DNA of 64,000 nucleotides from Phycomyces blakesleeanus NRRL 1555(-) (lineage: Eukaryota > Mucoromycota > Mucoromycetes > Mucorales > Phycomycetaceae), in assembly GCF_001638985.1 (NCBI RefSeq), contig NW_017265135.1, forward strand, positions 1,169,223 through 1,233,222. Reading direction: 5' to 3'. The translations under genes and the position numbers were made by a program. Under the pieces are notes generated by a model that did no database searches, was not told the origin of the DNA, and saw nothing but the letters and a program-made list of their open reading frames with translations. Below are positions 10,336 to 20,881 of this stretch, piece after piece; position 1 is the first letter of the stretch, and the number at the start of each line of letters is the position of its first letter.

Positions 10336-13225
10336 TTATATATCACTTAAGGCACCAAGTGTCAATTTTGGGCCACGTTTAAGGCTAGGCCAAATGATGT
10401 AATGGCTACCATTGACATTTGATGGCACCAAGCCAACCAACTCTACAATGTCACTGGCATGAATCACTATAGTCTTCGGCTTTACTACAGATGTAATAGG
10501 CAATCCATTTTTCAAATGCACACTATATATGGTTATGAGAGCTAGTGGCCATCTCTTCGAGTTGTGTACATGTTGGAAGAATATAACCACCTTTCCGAAG
10601 AAATGCTTATATCCTGGACGATAAGAGCGGGATCTTCTGGAGTTCATGTCCACTTGTAGCTGCACATGAACATGACATGCCTCTCTTGTAGAACTTTGGT
10701 TGAATGCAGCGTCAATAACACAACCATTAAGATAGGCCTTGCGACTTGTCTTTATGGAAGGCTCAAGCATACTAAATTCTTCCCCCTTCAAATCATAAAA
10801 CGTTTTAAGAAGCAATGAAAGATGAGATCTATCTTCAAAGCTATCGAAAATTGTTAAATTCTTCAAAGGCCCCCAGAACTCAATCTCACACTCAGCATTG
10901 GCAGGATCACCTCCTTCTGTAACAGGCCACCCATCGGTATATGCACTGTAAACTAGAAGGTTAGCTGGTGGAGTTTTTGTGTTTGCAACGGTTGTCAGTT
11001 CCGCTACACGCCGGGATTGCGCCAGTCTGATCATGATGTTTCCAGCATTGACACTGACTTGGGAGTTACTCTTGATGGACCTGGAGTACTCACCAATGGC
11101 TCTTTCCACGGATCGTGTGCTATATGCTCTTGGCGGGCCATATAGATCAATCATCTGAGAATAATGCTGAATAATGTGCTGGTTAATTGTGAACACGCCA
11201 ATGTCAATATCTGCTGTAGAAAGAAGACTCTCTAGGAATAAGTTCCATTCTACAAGATTACTAAGAAAAAAGGTAAAAGTAAATTACTATGAAAAATGAA
11301 ATAAAATATGGCATTAAACATACCTTCTTATCGAGGTTTGATCCTCTGCTGATAACTCCCAGCTCATGAGTAAATTGCATGTTTGAACCAGGCCAAGTAA
11401 TGCATTTCGGGCAACCAAGTCCTGGACACGCTCTGCAACCAACGTGGGGACAACAAAGAGTAAAAAGTCTGCCCAATCCACAGCTCTAAAGAAACCGGCA
11501 TTCTTTGTCACATCTCTCCAGGCACCATGCAACGATGTAGGGATTGTGGATTTTGCGGCTACCATTGCAGCACCAATCTCCCTTTGAGTGGCAAGAGAAA
11601 GACATAGAGGATGCTTGATTCCATACTTTCCGCGTACAAGTCCCTATACCTGTTTACCGATTCCGTGACACAGACCATGCATCTCGTCTAACGCGAAAAA
11701 AAACGGGCCAGAGAATGTTTCCATTGAGGCTAACGGTGACTGACCATTGAGCCCCTTTCTGTCTTCACTGCTTGCCAGATTGTAGTTCCTGAAACTCTCC
11801 AGTGAGCGCGTCTGGGTTCCAGGCAACATGCGGAAGTACTGGCCATGTTTAGGAGTTTGGCCCACTACGTGACAAATACGACAGCCATTCTTACTCGTGT
11901 GGCCAACATGGCATGCCAGCTTTGCCAGAGCTGGAATATCGCCAGTGGCCATGAGGACATGTACCTTTGCCCTGATCGTTGTCGTCGGTGTCTTTACTTC
12001 CATGCCTTCTGTCTGGAGCAAACGGAGATCTCTTAGCGTTGGCTCAAGAAAAGACCAGATGTCACTGGGACCAGTGCAACCAGGAAGCATTGCTATTTGG
12101 ATCATCCTGTTTTTCTCATAACGGATCGTCGGATTCAAGTTTAAGACAGTTGCATGAACAATGGTTACTGATCCAGGTACATTGTGTGGGTTGAACCCGT
12201 CCATGGACAACGAAATCGCAATATCGTTTTCACCAGAAAACAGATGCTTCATGGATTGGTATACATGACCATCGAAAACATCTGCTTTCTGCCCGTCTTG
12301 GCTGGATTGGTGGTTATGACGATAGAGCATTTCAGCCCTGGTCTTGTCATCAGCCAAGCACAAAGCAAGCTGTCTGGCCAAAGGAAGCTGTACGATCGAT
12401 CTCACTGGAACCCTGGTGTCACTTTCGCTAGTTTGGCCATTTTTGTATCTTGCTTCACCGCATTTTACGCATGCGATATCATTCTCGTTGTTGAACTGCA
12501 TACAACCTCTGATGCAAATGTCGTATCCGTCTGCTTTGATACCCGAGAAGCGCTCAAGAAGCTTGTTTCCAAGGTGTGGGCTGCATGCTCGGTACGTAAT
12601 ATTGATAGAACAATCAAGGATCTGGTTGAAGTGTTCTACAATCTTTTCGTGGGCTCGACAAGAAATTCCGAACTCTTGGATCAACTGCATGAACGCGAGA
12701 TTCTTTTTATCATCGTTGCTGGGAACAGGAAGAGGCTGGCTAAAATCAAAGACTAGCGAGGGTGTGGTGCCTTCAATTTCGTCAATGACATTCTCGCATT
12801 CTTCTCCAAAATCGTACTATAGTAAGATAAACAACAATAAGTATGATTATCATAATATATGTATTTATGTATCTCACCATGGACTCATCATCTTCAGTAC
12901 TGTCAATGATATCCATATCCTCACTACTGCTTGTGTTGGTGTTTTCTCTGTTTGTTTATCAAAGTATACAGCTAATTAATATACTGTCTATCGTTTTGTG
13001 TTTTTGCTTTTGATAAGCTTACCCAAAAGCCAAGTTAGGAACCATTGCTGATGTAAACTGGCTTTGATCAGGAAGAGAGACAGTTTGGGAAACTTCGCCA
13101 TTGGCAAGTAATTCTGCCCTATTTGTCATGCATCGTTCGAGACATCTTTTATATGTTCGACTGTTATTAAAGGTCGACTTGCAAGTACGGCATTGGTAAC
13201 GAGGGGCTTTTGTAATTTTGGACAT
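10336..13225 (-). pseudogene. tnp2-family (CACTA-like) transposase with one in-frame TAG
   Basis: Four exons: 13023-13225, 12878-12947, 11324-12816 and 10336-11260, all with consensus splice sites and matching phases. Exon 1 encodes a Cys-rich N-terminus (YQCRTCKSTF, KRCLERC). A zinc-binding cluster (CIRGCMQF, ACVKCG) precedes the tnp2 core with ISLSMDGFNPHNVPGSVTI, SDIWSFLEPTLRDL, GHTSKNGCRICHV and FALDEMHGLCHGIGKQ. The C-terminal part has INQHIIQHYSQMIDLYGP and RSVERAIGEYSRSIK. The only lesion is TAG at 11644-11646, between GKQV and GLVRGKYG, where Trp is the likely ancestral residue (TGG to TAG). The rest of the roughly 2.7-kb coding frame is open, so this is either a young pseudogene or a readthrough product. 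It is transcribed away from the partner gene at 13569, from a 343-bp shared promoter. Confidence 0.8.
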
Positions 13226-13568
13226 GTTTGAGGTAGGTAAAAAAAAAACTTTGTTATATAAGTAAGAATAGAATTAATTACTTTCTGAATGTATAGCTTT
13301 ATACTTAATTATATAAAGACAATGATGTTATATGCATTCTGAATATATGCTCGGAATCTTAAAGAAGTATCTGTATGTCATCAGTGAAGTTACTAGATCA
13401 ATGTTTCTTCAGGAGTAACCAATAGATTTGTACAGATAATTTGAAACTAATAATTTGAAGCTAAAAAATTGAAGCTAAAGATTTGAAACTAATAATAGTT
13501 TCTGGTAAAAAATTTTCTCTTTCTTTCTTTTTCTATAACAAACACGTAACTGATTTTTTCTTACAATT
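13226..13568. promoter_or_regulatory. Divergent promoter of the tnp2/partner pair, copy 1
   Basis: This 343-bp AT-rich gap lies between the tnp2 start (minus strand) and the partner start (plus strand). It shares blocks in the same order with 24015-24329 and 20385-20690: AAGACAATRATG, GAATATAWGCTCRGAA, CAATAGATT and GAAACTAATAATAG. The conservation of non-coding order between copies indicates a functional shared promoter or end-proximal transposon DNA. A CTTTCTTTCTT tract lies just before the partner start. Confidence 0.65.
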
Positions 13569-14282
13569 ATGAACAATACAGACAATACAGTGATTCAGTT
13601 GCTTCAAGGAATACAAGCTGCACTTATTTCCCTAAAGAGTGGTCAAGAAGCATTGCTAGGCCGTCAAGAAGCATTAGAAAAAAGACAAGATGCGATGCAA
13701 CTTCAAATGACAAGTTTTTACAATGAATTTAAAGATCGGGAATTTCCAGATAGAACTATTGTAACCTCTACCAGTGTAAGCAAATACTATAACAACTAAA
13801 GTCCTTTCAATTAATGTCAAACATAATAGACTCTTACTGGCATCATTCCAAGACCCGTATCAAAAATCAACGATATAACTTTAAAGCATATATACAAGAT
13901 GATAACAGACGATCTTAGAATAGAATTGACCGAGGAAACCAAGAGAATTGTTAACACATGTACCAAGGTCATATGTGATCAACTGGCAGCTCTTCCATCT
14001 GTTCAGGATCTTGGAACAAACCCTGGCTGGTCATTGCTTCCTCAAGAGGATAAAAACAGGCTGTGTATCAATCATTCCATCATACTCAGAGACAATGGAA
14101 TCGATTTTACCAGATGCCACAGAAACTGGGCATCAATTGCAAGGGTTAGCCAGCTCTGGAGAGGGCGTAAGAAGCGAGAATACTCTGGTAAGTTCATATC
14201 TGGTAGGTACAATAAATTGTGTAATTAATGTGAGAATATGTAATAATCTGAAGGAATTTTAGCCAGTACGATTCATGAATAA
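13569..14282 (+). CDS. Partner protein of the tnp2 unit, copy 1 (intact)
   Basis: Function unknown. Three exons, 13569-13775, 13830-14187 and 14263-14282, join in phase and give 194 residues without stops. The N-terminal 70 residues are a predicted coiled coil (LLQGIQAALISLKSGQ, LGRQEALEKRQDAM). The C-terminal half holds a well-conserved block: CDQLAALPSVQDLG, NPGWSLLPQEDK and FTRCHRNWASIARVSQLW followed by the basic RGRKKRE. The same exon structure and motifs recur in two decayed copies (16314-20384 and 23446-24014). It is head to head with a tnp2 transposase here and in copy 2, which suggests an accessory protein of the transposon, perhaps an end-binding TnpA-like protein; that role is inference. 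The short third exon is the least certain part. Confidence 0.65.
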
Positions 14283-14304
14283 AATATTATTTCTATTATA
14301 ACAA

Positions 14305-14582
14305 CCAATAAAAACATTTTTAAATAATGATCTTCTATGAAATAAATTTTTTTTGCCCAATTAAAACTGTGAATGAATCAGAATATATATATGAGAACCA
14401 ATTGAGAGAATGCTTTTGTTTAAATGACCAATACTATCAATGTGCATACTGCAATAAAGTTTATATTATCCAATTAAAAGTAGCAGTATAACGAAAGTAT
14501 TTTATGAGTGACAATACAAAGATTCTTTTTTTCCATCTATACCAATAAGAAAGCTCTTTTTTATTTTCTTTCTACCAATAGA
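14305..14582 (+). repeat. CCAAT-type repeats downstream of partner gene copy 1
   Basis: Several CCAATA/CCAATT motifs occur in this non-coding stretch: 14305 (CCAATAAAAA) and around 14397, 14417, 14469, 14540 and 14574. The same motif clusters downstream of the partner gene in the other two copies (in the other orientation at 16073-16238 and 23184-23370), which resembles the subterminal repeats of CACTA elements. Confidence 0.45.
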
Positions 14583-14629
14583 ATGAGAAGAATAATACAT
14601 AAATTTAAATATCGGGATATGAATAAAAC

Positions 14630-14851
14630 CTAACATCCATCAGTCAACGGAGATCTAATTATATTTCCAAAAATAGGGATGGTCTTTTTGCTGGTTTTAC
14701 CAAAACTGCCACCCAAAAGACCACCTAAAATACCACCTAAAAGACCACCAAAAAGACCACTTTTTTTCCCGTAGTGATGTTTCTTGTCTTGTATTCTTTT
14801 GCATAATAGTAAATTGATTGTAAAAACAAAGAGGATAAAATGACTTTGCAA
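14630..14851 (-). CDS. Possible small secreted Gly/Leu-rich peptide
   Basis: A 73-residue open frame. The N-terminus is hydrophobic (MQSHFILFVFTINLLLC) and could be a signal peptide. It is followed by basic KRIQDKKHHYGKK, then a regular Gly-Gly repeat (GLFGGLLGGILGGLLGG) and KTSKK. The repeat DNA is a tandem array of a 12-15-bp unit (CCACCTAAAAGA). A repetitive open frame can arise by chance from such an array, and there is no homologue I can name. It lies inside TE-derived DNA. Confidence 0.3.
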   Translation of the reverse strand: MQSHFILFVFTINLLLCKRIQDKKHHYGKKSGLFGGLLGGILGGLLGGSFGKTSKKTIPIFGNIIRSPLTDGC

Positions 14852-16072
14852 AAATAATTGAATTTATAAAATGTGCAAAGATCAATATTTAATGTCAGTG
14901 AACCAATTAGAATTTTTTTACTTCTTTTCTTTTAAGAAAATATCACATGTTTTTGTATTTTTTTCATTTTACTTTTCCACAAAATATTTATTATTTGCAT
15001 GAGCTTCCATCTGTAAGATATTCCAGTATGTTTATAGTATTTATAGAAGTAGAATTTTGTTTAAAGATCATAAGCTCAAAGGTATTTATACTATCAGTTT
15101 TTTATGTCATTGTGTTTATTAATCATACAATTCTAGTTTATAAATTAGTTTTTCATCATCTTGGTAAATCAATAAAGAGGTAATAACTACATGTTCCTCT
15201 TACAAAGCAACAGAAGACTAACTATTTACTCCTCACTTGCAGAGATTTGGCTGCCTTTTATTGCAAATACCTTAATAGAGTCAAAGATAAAATTCTGTTA
15301 AATATATATAACTAAGTTTAGTTACTAATTATTACTTCTTCTGCTTTAGCTTTTCTCGAAATTCAAATCTTTATGCTCTTTGGGTTTATTGGTATTTCTG
15401 GCACTAGGTCTCTTGGATTAGCTAGACATAGTAGTTTGCAGCAAACCGATTACGTAATTTACAGGCACAAGTACAAACAGCTATACTACTAGTGTTTCTA
15501 GTAGTATGGATATACTGGTGTGCTACTGTCTGTAGATTTTATGGTCCAGTCTAGCTTTTTTTTTAGCCTAATTTTTTTTGAAAATAAAAAATAAATTTTT
15601 TACAACCCAAAATTATTTGAAACAAATTAAAAATTTGAACCATTTTTGAAATTGTGCAGTACATTTTTTAATCGAAATCTATTGGCCAAAAGTAGTCCCC
15701 CCATCCCCCCACTTTTCAGTCCCCCAAAAAAATGAATTTCCTGTTATGGGCAAAATTCGCTCCATATACAAGAATCCTTTTAAGGAACAAGATTACACAA
15801 AAAAATCTGCTGTGATGTATATCAAATATCATTATATCAAACTTTGACTGTATAGTGGTTTTATTGAGAGAAAAAAAAAGAAAGTTGGTATTGGTTAAGA
15901 TGGTGTTCTAACTATGACAGTTATGCTTTTTTTATAAGGCTCTTTTACTCTCAGATCCCTATTTATCATTAGCTCCTGAGATTAATGCTGTGTTTTTGAT
16001 AGGACTTGTTTTATAAAAATTTATATGGCTGTCAAGTACAACAATATTTTTGCTTATTTTAATAAATACAAA
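14852..16072. other. Gene-free stretch with hairpin and C-rich tract
   Basis: No gene recognised. A perfect 10-bp hairpin (ATACTACTAG, 5-base loop, CTAGTAGTAT) lies at 15483-15507. A C-rich tract with CCCCCCATCCCCCCAC at about 15697-15735 stands out against the AT background and may mark the end of a decayed DNA transposon. Confidence 0.45.
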
Positions 16073-16238
16073 TTTTTATTGGTTGTTTTTATAAAAATAG
16101 CTTTTTTAAATTTATTTTATTAGCTTATACAAGAAGAGGTAGCTTTTATTACTTATTTTATTAGCTTATACAACAGAAAGTAATTTTTATTACTTATTTT
16201 ATTAGTTATTAATGCAAAAAAATAGATGCTTTTATTGG
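16073..16238 (-). repeat. Tandem AT repeats and CCAAT-type motifs downstream of partner copy 3
   Basis: TTTTTATTGG (complement of CCAATAAAAA) occurs at 16073-16082 and TTTTATTGG at 16230-16238. Between them is an imperfect tandem repeat of about 45 bp built on TTATTACTTATTTTATTAG and CTTATACAA. The position relative to the partner gene matches copies 1 and 2. Confidence 0.45.
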
Positions 16239-17026
16239 TAATTAAAACATTTGATCTTCTATGTTTTTAAAGTATAGTATCCTATTCAATCCCATTGCAT
16301 TTTGATTACTTACAAGACTGCAATCTTCCATGGCAATCTCTCCAGAGAAAAGCAACTCTTGCAGTTTATGCTCAGTTTCCAAGATGTCTGGTGAAGTCTA
16401 TATCAGAATCCTTTATTATACTTGCGTGGCTTACACACATTTCTTTCTTAACTGCTACTGGTATAGACTCTCAGCTAAGGTTATGACCAAGAGCAATCAC
16501 CAAAGGATAGGCAGTCATATCATCACATATTAACTTTGTGATCAAAGTAAGTGTGGCTTTTACATGACTGGTTACTTCAACAATAAGATCTTCACTTATA
16601 ATTTTGAAAATAAGCATCAAAGTTATATCATGCAAATTGTCCACAGATTTATGAATATAATTACCATCTGACTATTAAATAAGATGTTAATATATACTCA
16701 CATTATTTTATTTTTGACTTACAATGGTTGTGACAGAAGGCGAAGTGTCTTAGTTTAGAGTATTTTGAGTTTCTGGTTGATTCTTGAGAGTAGTGATCTC
16801 CAACTTTAACTCTTCAATCTGTGTCTTCATTTCAAACTTCACTGGATAGGCTGAAAAAGCAAAATAGGGAAGGAATAATTGCTAGTAATGGTCTTTTATT
16901 TAAAATAGCAAAAAATAGGTTTTTTAAAATCTAAGTAAAACATATTATTGTTCTTTGATCATATGCTGGTCATTACAGATGAGGGAGGATAGGTGAATTA
17001 TTCCTTCCCTATTTTGATTCAACGGT

Positions 17027-17068
17027 CTATCCAGTGAATTTATAGGTCAAGCCAAAGCTCTCCCAAAA
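17027..17068. repeat. DIRS internal complementary region (circle-junction copy)
   Basis: Reads CTATCCAGTG followed by AATTTATAGGTCAAGCC. The first part is the complement of the element's left end (CACTGGATAG at about 16840) and the second is the complement of its right end (ending at about 20296). A C/A mismatch occurs in CTCTCCC versus GATCTCCC. This is the template by which DIRS elements complete their ends on a circular intermediate. Confidence 0.8.
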
Positions 17069-17239
17069 TTTGGTGAGACCGTCAAACCAAAATAGGAAAG
17101 GAATAATTGCTACTTCAGAGAGGCACCATATCCAATGCGTTGAAAAACTCATCATCATCCTTAATGTCTTGATCTTTGTCTTGCTCCATATACTGCTCTG
17201 TAATATTACCATCCATGTCTATAGTAGCAGAGAAAGCAG

Positions 17240-18011
17240 TCGTTGGCAGTTGTAAGACTAGGCTGGTAAAGTTGGCAGTGGAGATGTGATTTTGTCAGTA
17301 ATGTCAGTAAAAGACTATGTCCGAAGACCAGTTACCAAGCATGACTATCTCTTCAACAGGCATTCCTCTGTCCATCACAAAGGGAGACACAAGAGATCAA
17401 ACAGACATTAATTGATCTGTTGAGAGACATACTAGATCCCAAAGCTAGGTGGAGATAGTTGTAACTTTAACAGGGATAGATGGTGAATAGGATTTCACAA
17501 AGAGAGCTGTGGGTGGTCAGGTGGCAGCTTGGGGTTGAGCTCTGAGCACTAAGAATGCTTGAATTGGGCATAGTGACTTCATGGTATGTAGTTGAATCAT
17601 AATGGTCTTTACAATCCGTTGATCTCATCTGCATTCCTTTGGTGCATGCAAATCAAACACAAGTGCTCCCGTGTTGGTCTGGAGGTAAGCCGAGGTAAGC
17701 TGCAAGCAGTTCAAATCAGAGGGCCTGAGGAAGGCAGTCATGGCAAGCAGAAAGACTGTTTTCCATGCTAGTGCTGCAAGGGATGTGGAGGCAAGAGATG
17801 GAATCGAAGCAAGGAAGGAAAGAGTTGGAGTTAGGTCCATGTGGGTCTTGTGTTGTTGAGTCAGAATGGCCATTATAGCCAAGCAAGCAAATAAGGAATG
17901 GATGTCTTTATGAGTACGCAAGGAAGTAGGATCTCTATGTAACTTGAGGGCTGCTGTATGATGGTTTTTAATATTCCCTAAACTATACCCTAACAAGTGA
18001 TTGTATACCAA
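17240..18011 (-). pseudogene. DIRS tyrosine recombinase (YR) remnant
   Basis: Tyrosine recombinases integrate the circular DNA form of DIRS elements. The open part (17625-18011) has HHTAALKLHRDPTSLR, DLTPTLSFLASIPS and AWKTVFLLAMTAFLRPSDL, where the R in FLRPSDL should be the first catalytic Arg, then DLHAPKECR. The frame continues with stops to about 17240: LCPIQAFLVLRAQPQ, LSTDQLMSV and VEEIVMLGNWSSD followed by HY, which correspond to the C-terminal catalytic boxes. At least four in-frame stops are present, so it is inactive. Confidence 0.75.
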
Positions 18012-18133
18012 AAAGTTAATGAGGTCATAGACTGAAAATTCGGTGGTGGAAACGTCATGTTGTAGTGTCCATGCAGTGAAGATATGTTATTTGCGTTGGT
18101 AAACTCTGTTTGTTGGTGTGTTCTCCAGAGTGC

Positions 18134-19924
18134 CTACCATGAAGATATTAACTGACTCTGCATTGAGTCCTGTATCTTGAAACTAATGCTTGAGACTCTG
18201 TATACACCTAGTCTCCACTGAGGGTTCTTCAATAGCCAAGATGACTTGGGAAAGCCAGAATTATGTCCTGGAATGTCAAGAGGAGAGGGGGACCTATACT
18301 CATCTGGAGGAGCAATGGGTACCATCATGCACTTGGCCAAATTGATGCTACTACTGTTGCCACTATGCACTCTTGCCAGATCTTGTGCAAGCACTGTCCA
18401 ATCAGGTTTTAAGGAGAATTCAGGTAGCAATTAGCCCATTGAGACCATGGTATCAACATTGCGTCTGTTGCTGTTGCCTTTGGGTCTGGTCTCCATGAAA
18501 CAAAAGTTGGGAGAAGGTGGGTCAGCCAGACTGCAAATAAGTCCATGGAATAAGGACCCCATGTCTGTTGGATAACTTGAAAAGCTGGACAAGACAGCTT
18601 TCACAAGTTCTTTGTAAATGTGCAATGAGATGCTAAATCTGCCTCCACATTCTCCTTGCCTGCTATATGCTGGGCTGTCAACCTCAACCCACGGTGCAGA
18701 CACAGCCTCTATATCTTGGGAGTCACTGTCATCAGATAAAAGGCCTTGGAGCCATCCTGCTTGTTCAGGTACGCCATTGAGGTAGTGTTGTTCATTCTGA
18801 CAAGTATGGATGAGTGCTGTAGTGAGGGGAAGATTTGTAGGGCAAGATGTACCACCTTCATTTCTTGCCAATTGATAGACATTGTGGCCTCCTGGTGGGA
18901 CCAATATCTATAGATTGCCTTGTCCCCTAGTGCACATCTCCATCTGGTGCTGCTCGCATCAACAAAAAGAACATGCTTGTTTTGTTGTGATAGGCGTGAT
19001 TGGTCATTCCATTGTGAGATATTGCATTCCCACTAGCAAAGTTCCCAAAGGCAGGTCTGAAGCAATGGCTGTGGTGTATCCTACCCTTTATTCTTCTTCA
19101 CAGAGCCATTCTTGAACCACATCAAGTGTTGCGTGTAGAGTCTGGCCAGAAAGAGTGTGATCATGGCTGCCTGGATCCGCATTGTGAGACTGTGGACCAA
19201 ACAAGGAGTTAGAGATTTGTGTTGTATCAGTTGTCATATTGATTATTGTAAATCCCTCAATTTGGCACCTGGAATTTTGGAAATTATGTTCTTGGTGTCC
19301 AAAAGATAACTCAAATGTTCCAGTTGTTGCGATGGTTAGAGCAGCAATTTCTTTATATTTAATATCCAGTCAAGAGAAGTGAGCTTGTTCATCAACATTT
19401 TGGTATGAGTTGCTGATAATAATCCAATCATCGAGATAGGCACTGACTTGTATTCCCAAGATTTGAGCCCATTCTAGTACTGGATGGGTCACTTTGATAA
19501 ACAACTATGGGACGACTAATAGACTAAAAGAAGTTGTATGAAACTGGTAATCTTGACCCTCCCAACAAAAATGTAAGTATTTTCTTGATGCCTTGTGACC
19601 TAAGATATGAAGGAAGGCATTGGACAGATCCAAGGAAGTTAGGTAATCGTGTGGGCAGATCAATTTGCATATATTCTGCAGTGTCTCCATCTTGAAGTGA
19701 GGTATCTTGATGTGTTCATTTAACTTCTTGAGATTGAATACCAGTTGATGACCACCATTCCTCTTTGGTATCACAAACAACGGGCTGCTGAATCCACTGG
19801 AATTTGGCAGCACCTTCTCAATAGCTTTCTTGAGGATTAATTCCACAATCTCCTGTCTCAGAAAATGTTGTTGATTGTCTGATATTGGTACTGTTGGGTG
19901 ATACTTGTTGGACAGTTTTGGCAT
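18134..19924 (-). pseudogene. DIRS reverse transcriptase and downstream region, remnant
   Basis: The RT begins at 19924 (MPKLSNKYHPTVPISD) and shows LILKKAIEKVLPNSSGF, PLFVIPKRNGGHQLVFNL, FKMETLQNICKLI and DYLTSLDLSNAFLHI. Further on, the catalytic YLDDW reads from 19438-19424 (VSAYLDDWIIIS); YLDD followed by W is typical of DIRS RT. Stops and frameshifts interrupt it, for example after TTSFSLLVVP. The stretch 18431-18904 and 18134-18430 (FCFMETRPKGNS, LLPEFSLKPDWTVLAQDLAR) links RT to the recombinase and probably includes the RNase H region, but I cannot assign its residues. Confidence 0.75.
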
Positions 19925-20384
19925 CCTGTCAAAGTGAATGCAAAAACCTTCTCAAATAACACTATTCAGCCAGCTGCTGTTGGAAAGTCAGGCCCAGACA
20001 TCAGCAAACTTACTTAGATAACCACCAATGGGAGCTTTTATTGTTGTTTGTTGTTGCTGCTGTAATTGTTTTAACTATATCATTGTACCAAAACGCCCAT
20101 TACTGAAACGAAAACTCTAAATGAAGAAGGATATAGAAAATTAATGTGGTAATGACCAGCAAAAAAGATGATCAAAGAACAATAATATGTTTTACTTAGA
20201 TTTTAAAAATCTTATTTTTTGCTATTTTAAATAAAAGATGATTACTAGCAATTATTCCTTCCCTATTTTGGGAGATCTTTGGCTTGACCTATAAATTGAA
20301 GTTTTCTTAACCTGCCTTCAAAGATAAAATCTTATTGTACATGACGTATAACAAGGAGATGACATTGTTACTAGTGTTGTTCAT

Positions 20385-20690
20385 GTTGAGAGTTTGACCT
20401 ATCTGAGAAAAAGAATTGTTGTGAAAGAAAGATAAAGGCTAAAAAATTTTCTATTGTCTATTATTAGTTTCATATCAATTAGTTTGACTTATTCATCTCA
20501 GACAATATTAATTTTGACTTGACATAGTTGTGTTGACAGCTTAATAGACAATGTTTCAGATTTTGTTTTTTTATCTCTACTTATAATATCTATGTCATCA
20601 TTTTGAAGTTATTAAGTCTATTCAAATCTCAAAGCTACTATGGTGCTATTAGACTTAAGTATCAATGTTTTTGGATTTGTTTCAACTTTG
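20385..20690. promoter_or_regulatory. Divergent promoter region, copy 3
   Basis: Homologous to 24015-24329 in the same orientation (shared TGAGAAAAAGA, TTGTTGTGAAA, CTATTATTAGTTTCATA). The tnp2 exon expected at about 20700 on the plus strand is missing, so the right half of this copy has been lost or replaced. Confidence 0.55.
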
Positions 20691-20881
20691 TCATTTAAAA
20701 TTCCACATAGTGATAGTATTTAATGTCCGATGGCTATAAAAAAATCAAAATTCATATATCTAGTCCTTAAAAAAATGCAAATAAAATTGATATATTTTGA
20801 AAAAAAAGTAAAGAATGATATAAAAATTATATCAAAGAGGAAAAATACAAATATATATATTTAAAAAGAGAGGATAAGAGT

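Larger units (their letters stand above)
16840..20296 (-). mobile_element. DIRS-type tyrosine-recombinase retrotransposon, decayed
   Basis: About 3.46 kb. Inverted terminal repeats of about 115 bp lie at 16860-16976 and 20149-20270. The right end has an extension of about 30 bp that the left lacks. An internal complementary region (17027-17068) contains the exact complement of the joined right and left ends, the hallmark of DIRS-1-like elements. Coding order on the minus strand is reverse transcriptase, RNase H-like region, tyrosine recombinase. The ends share a TT dinucleotide with the host site, and no longer target duplication is seen, which fits recombinase-mediated insertion. Both coding regions contain stops. 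Confidence 0.8.
16314..20384 (-). pseudogene. Partner protein copy 3, split by a DIRS-type element
   Basis: The gene starts at 20384 (MNNTSNNVISLL, close to copy 1's MNNTDNTVIQLL). Exon 1 runs to about 20297, is interrupted by the DIRS-type element (16840-20296), and resumes at 16839-16723 in the same reading frame (FKFEMKTQIEELKLEITTL, a coiled coil). Exon 2 is 16314-16671 and keeps the family pattern: ITLMLIFKIISEDL, LICDDMTAYPLVIALG and DSDIDFTRHLGN. In-frame stops occur where copy 1 has Q (SLKAG then TAA) and W (TGA twice, in the PGWS and RNWAS blocks), all explained by C:G to T:A transitions. It is therefore dead both by insertion and by point mutation. Confidence 0.75.

Noticed and set aside
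7459..11646. Reassigned stop codon (UAG or other) used by the transposases
   Set aside because: All three stop codons appear inside TE genes, the host genes here end with TAA and TGA, and single transitions explain each case, so decay is simpler.
11845..12979. Long plus-strand open frames opposite the tnp2 transposase
   Set aside because: Shadow frames of the tnp2 coding strand, which has family motifs and matching exon phases.
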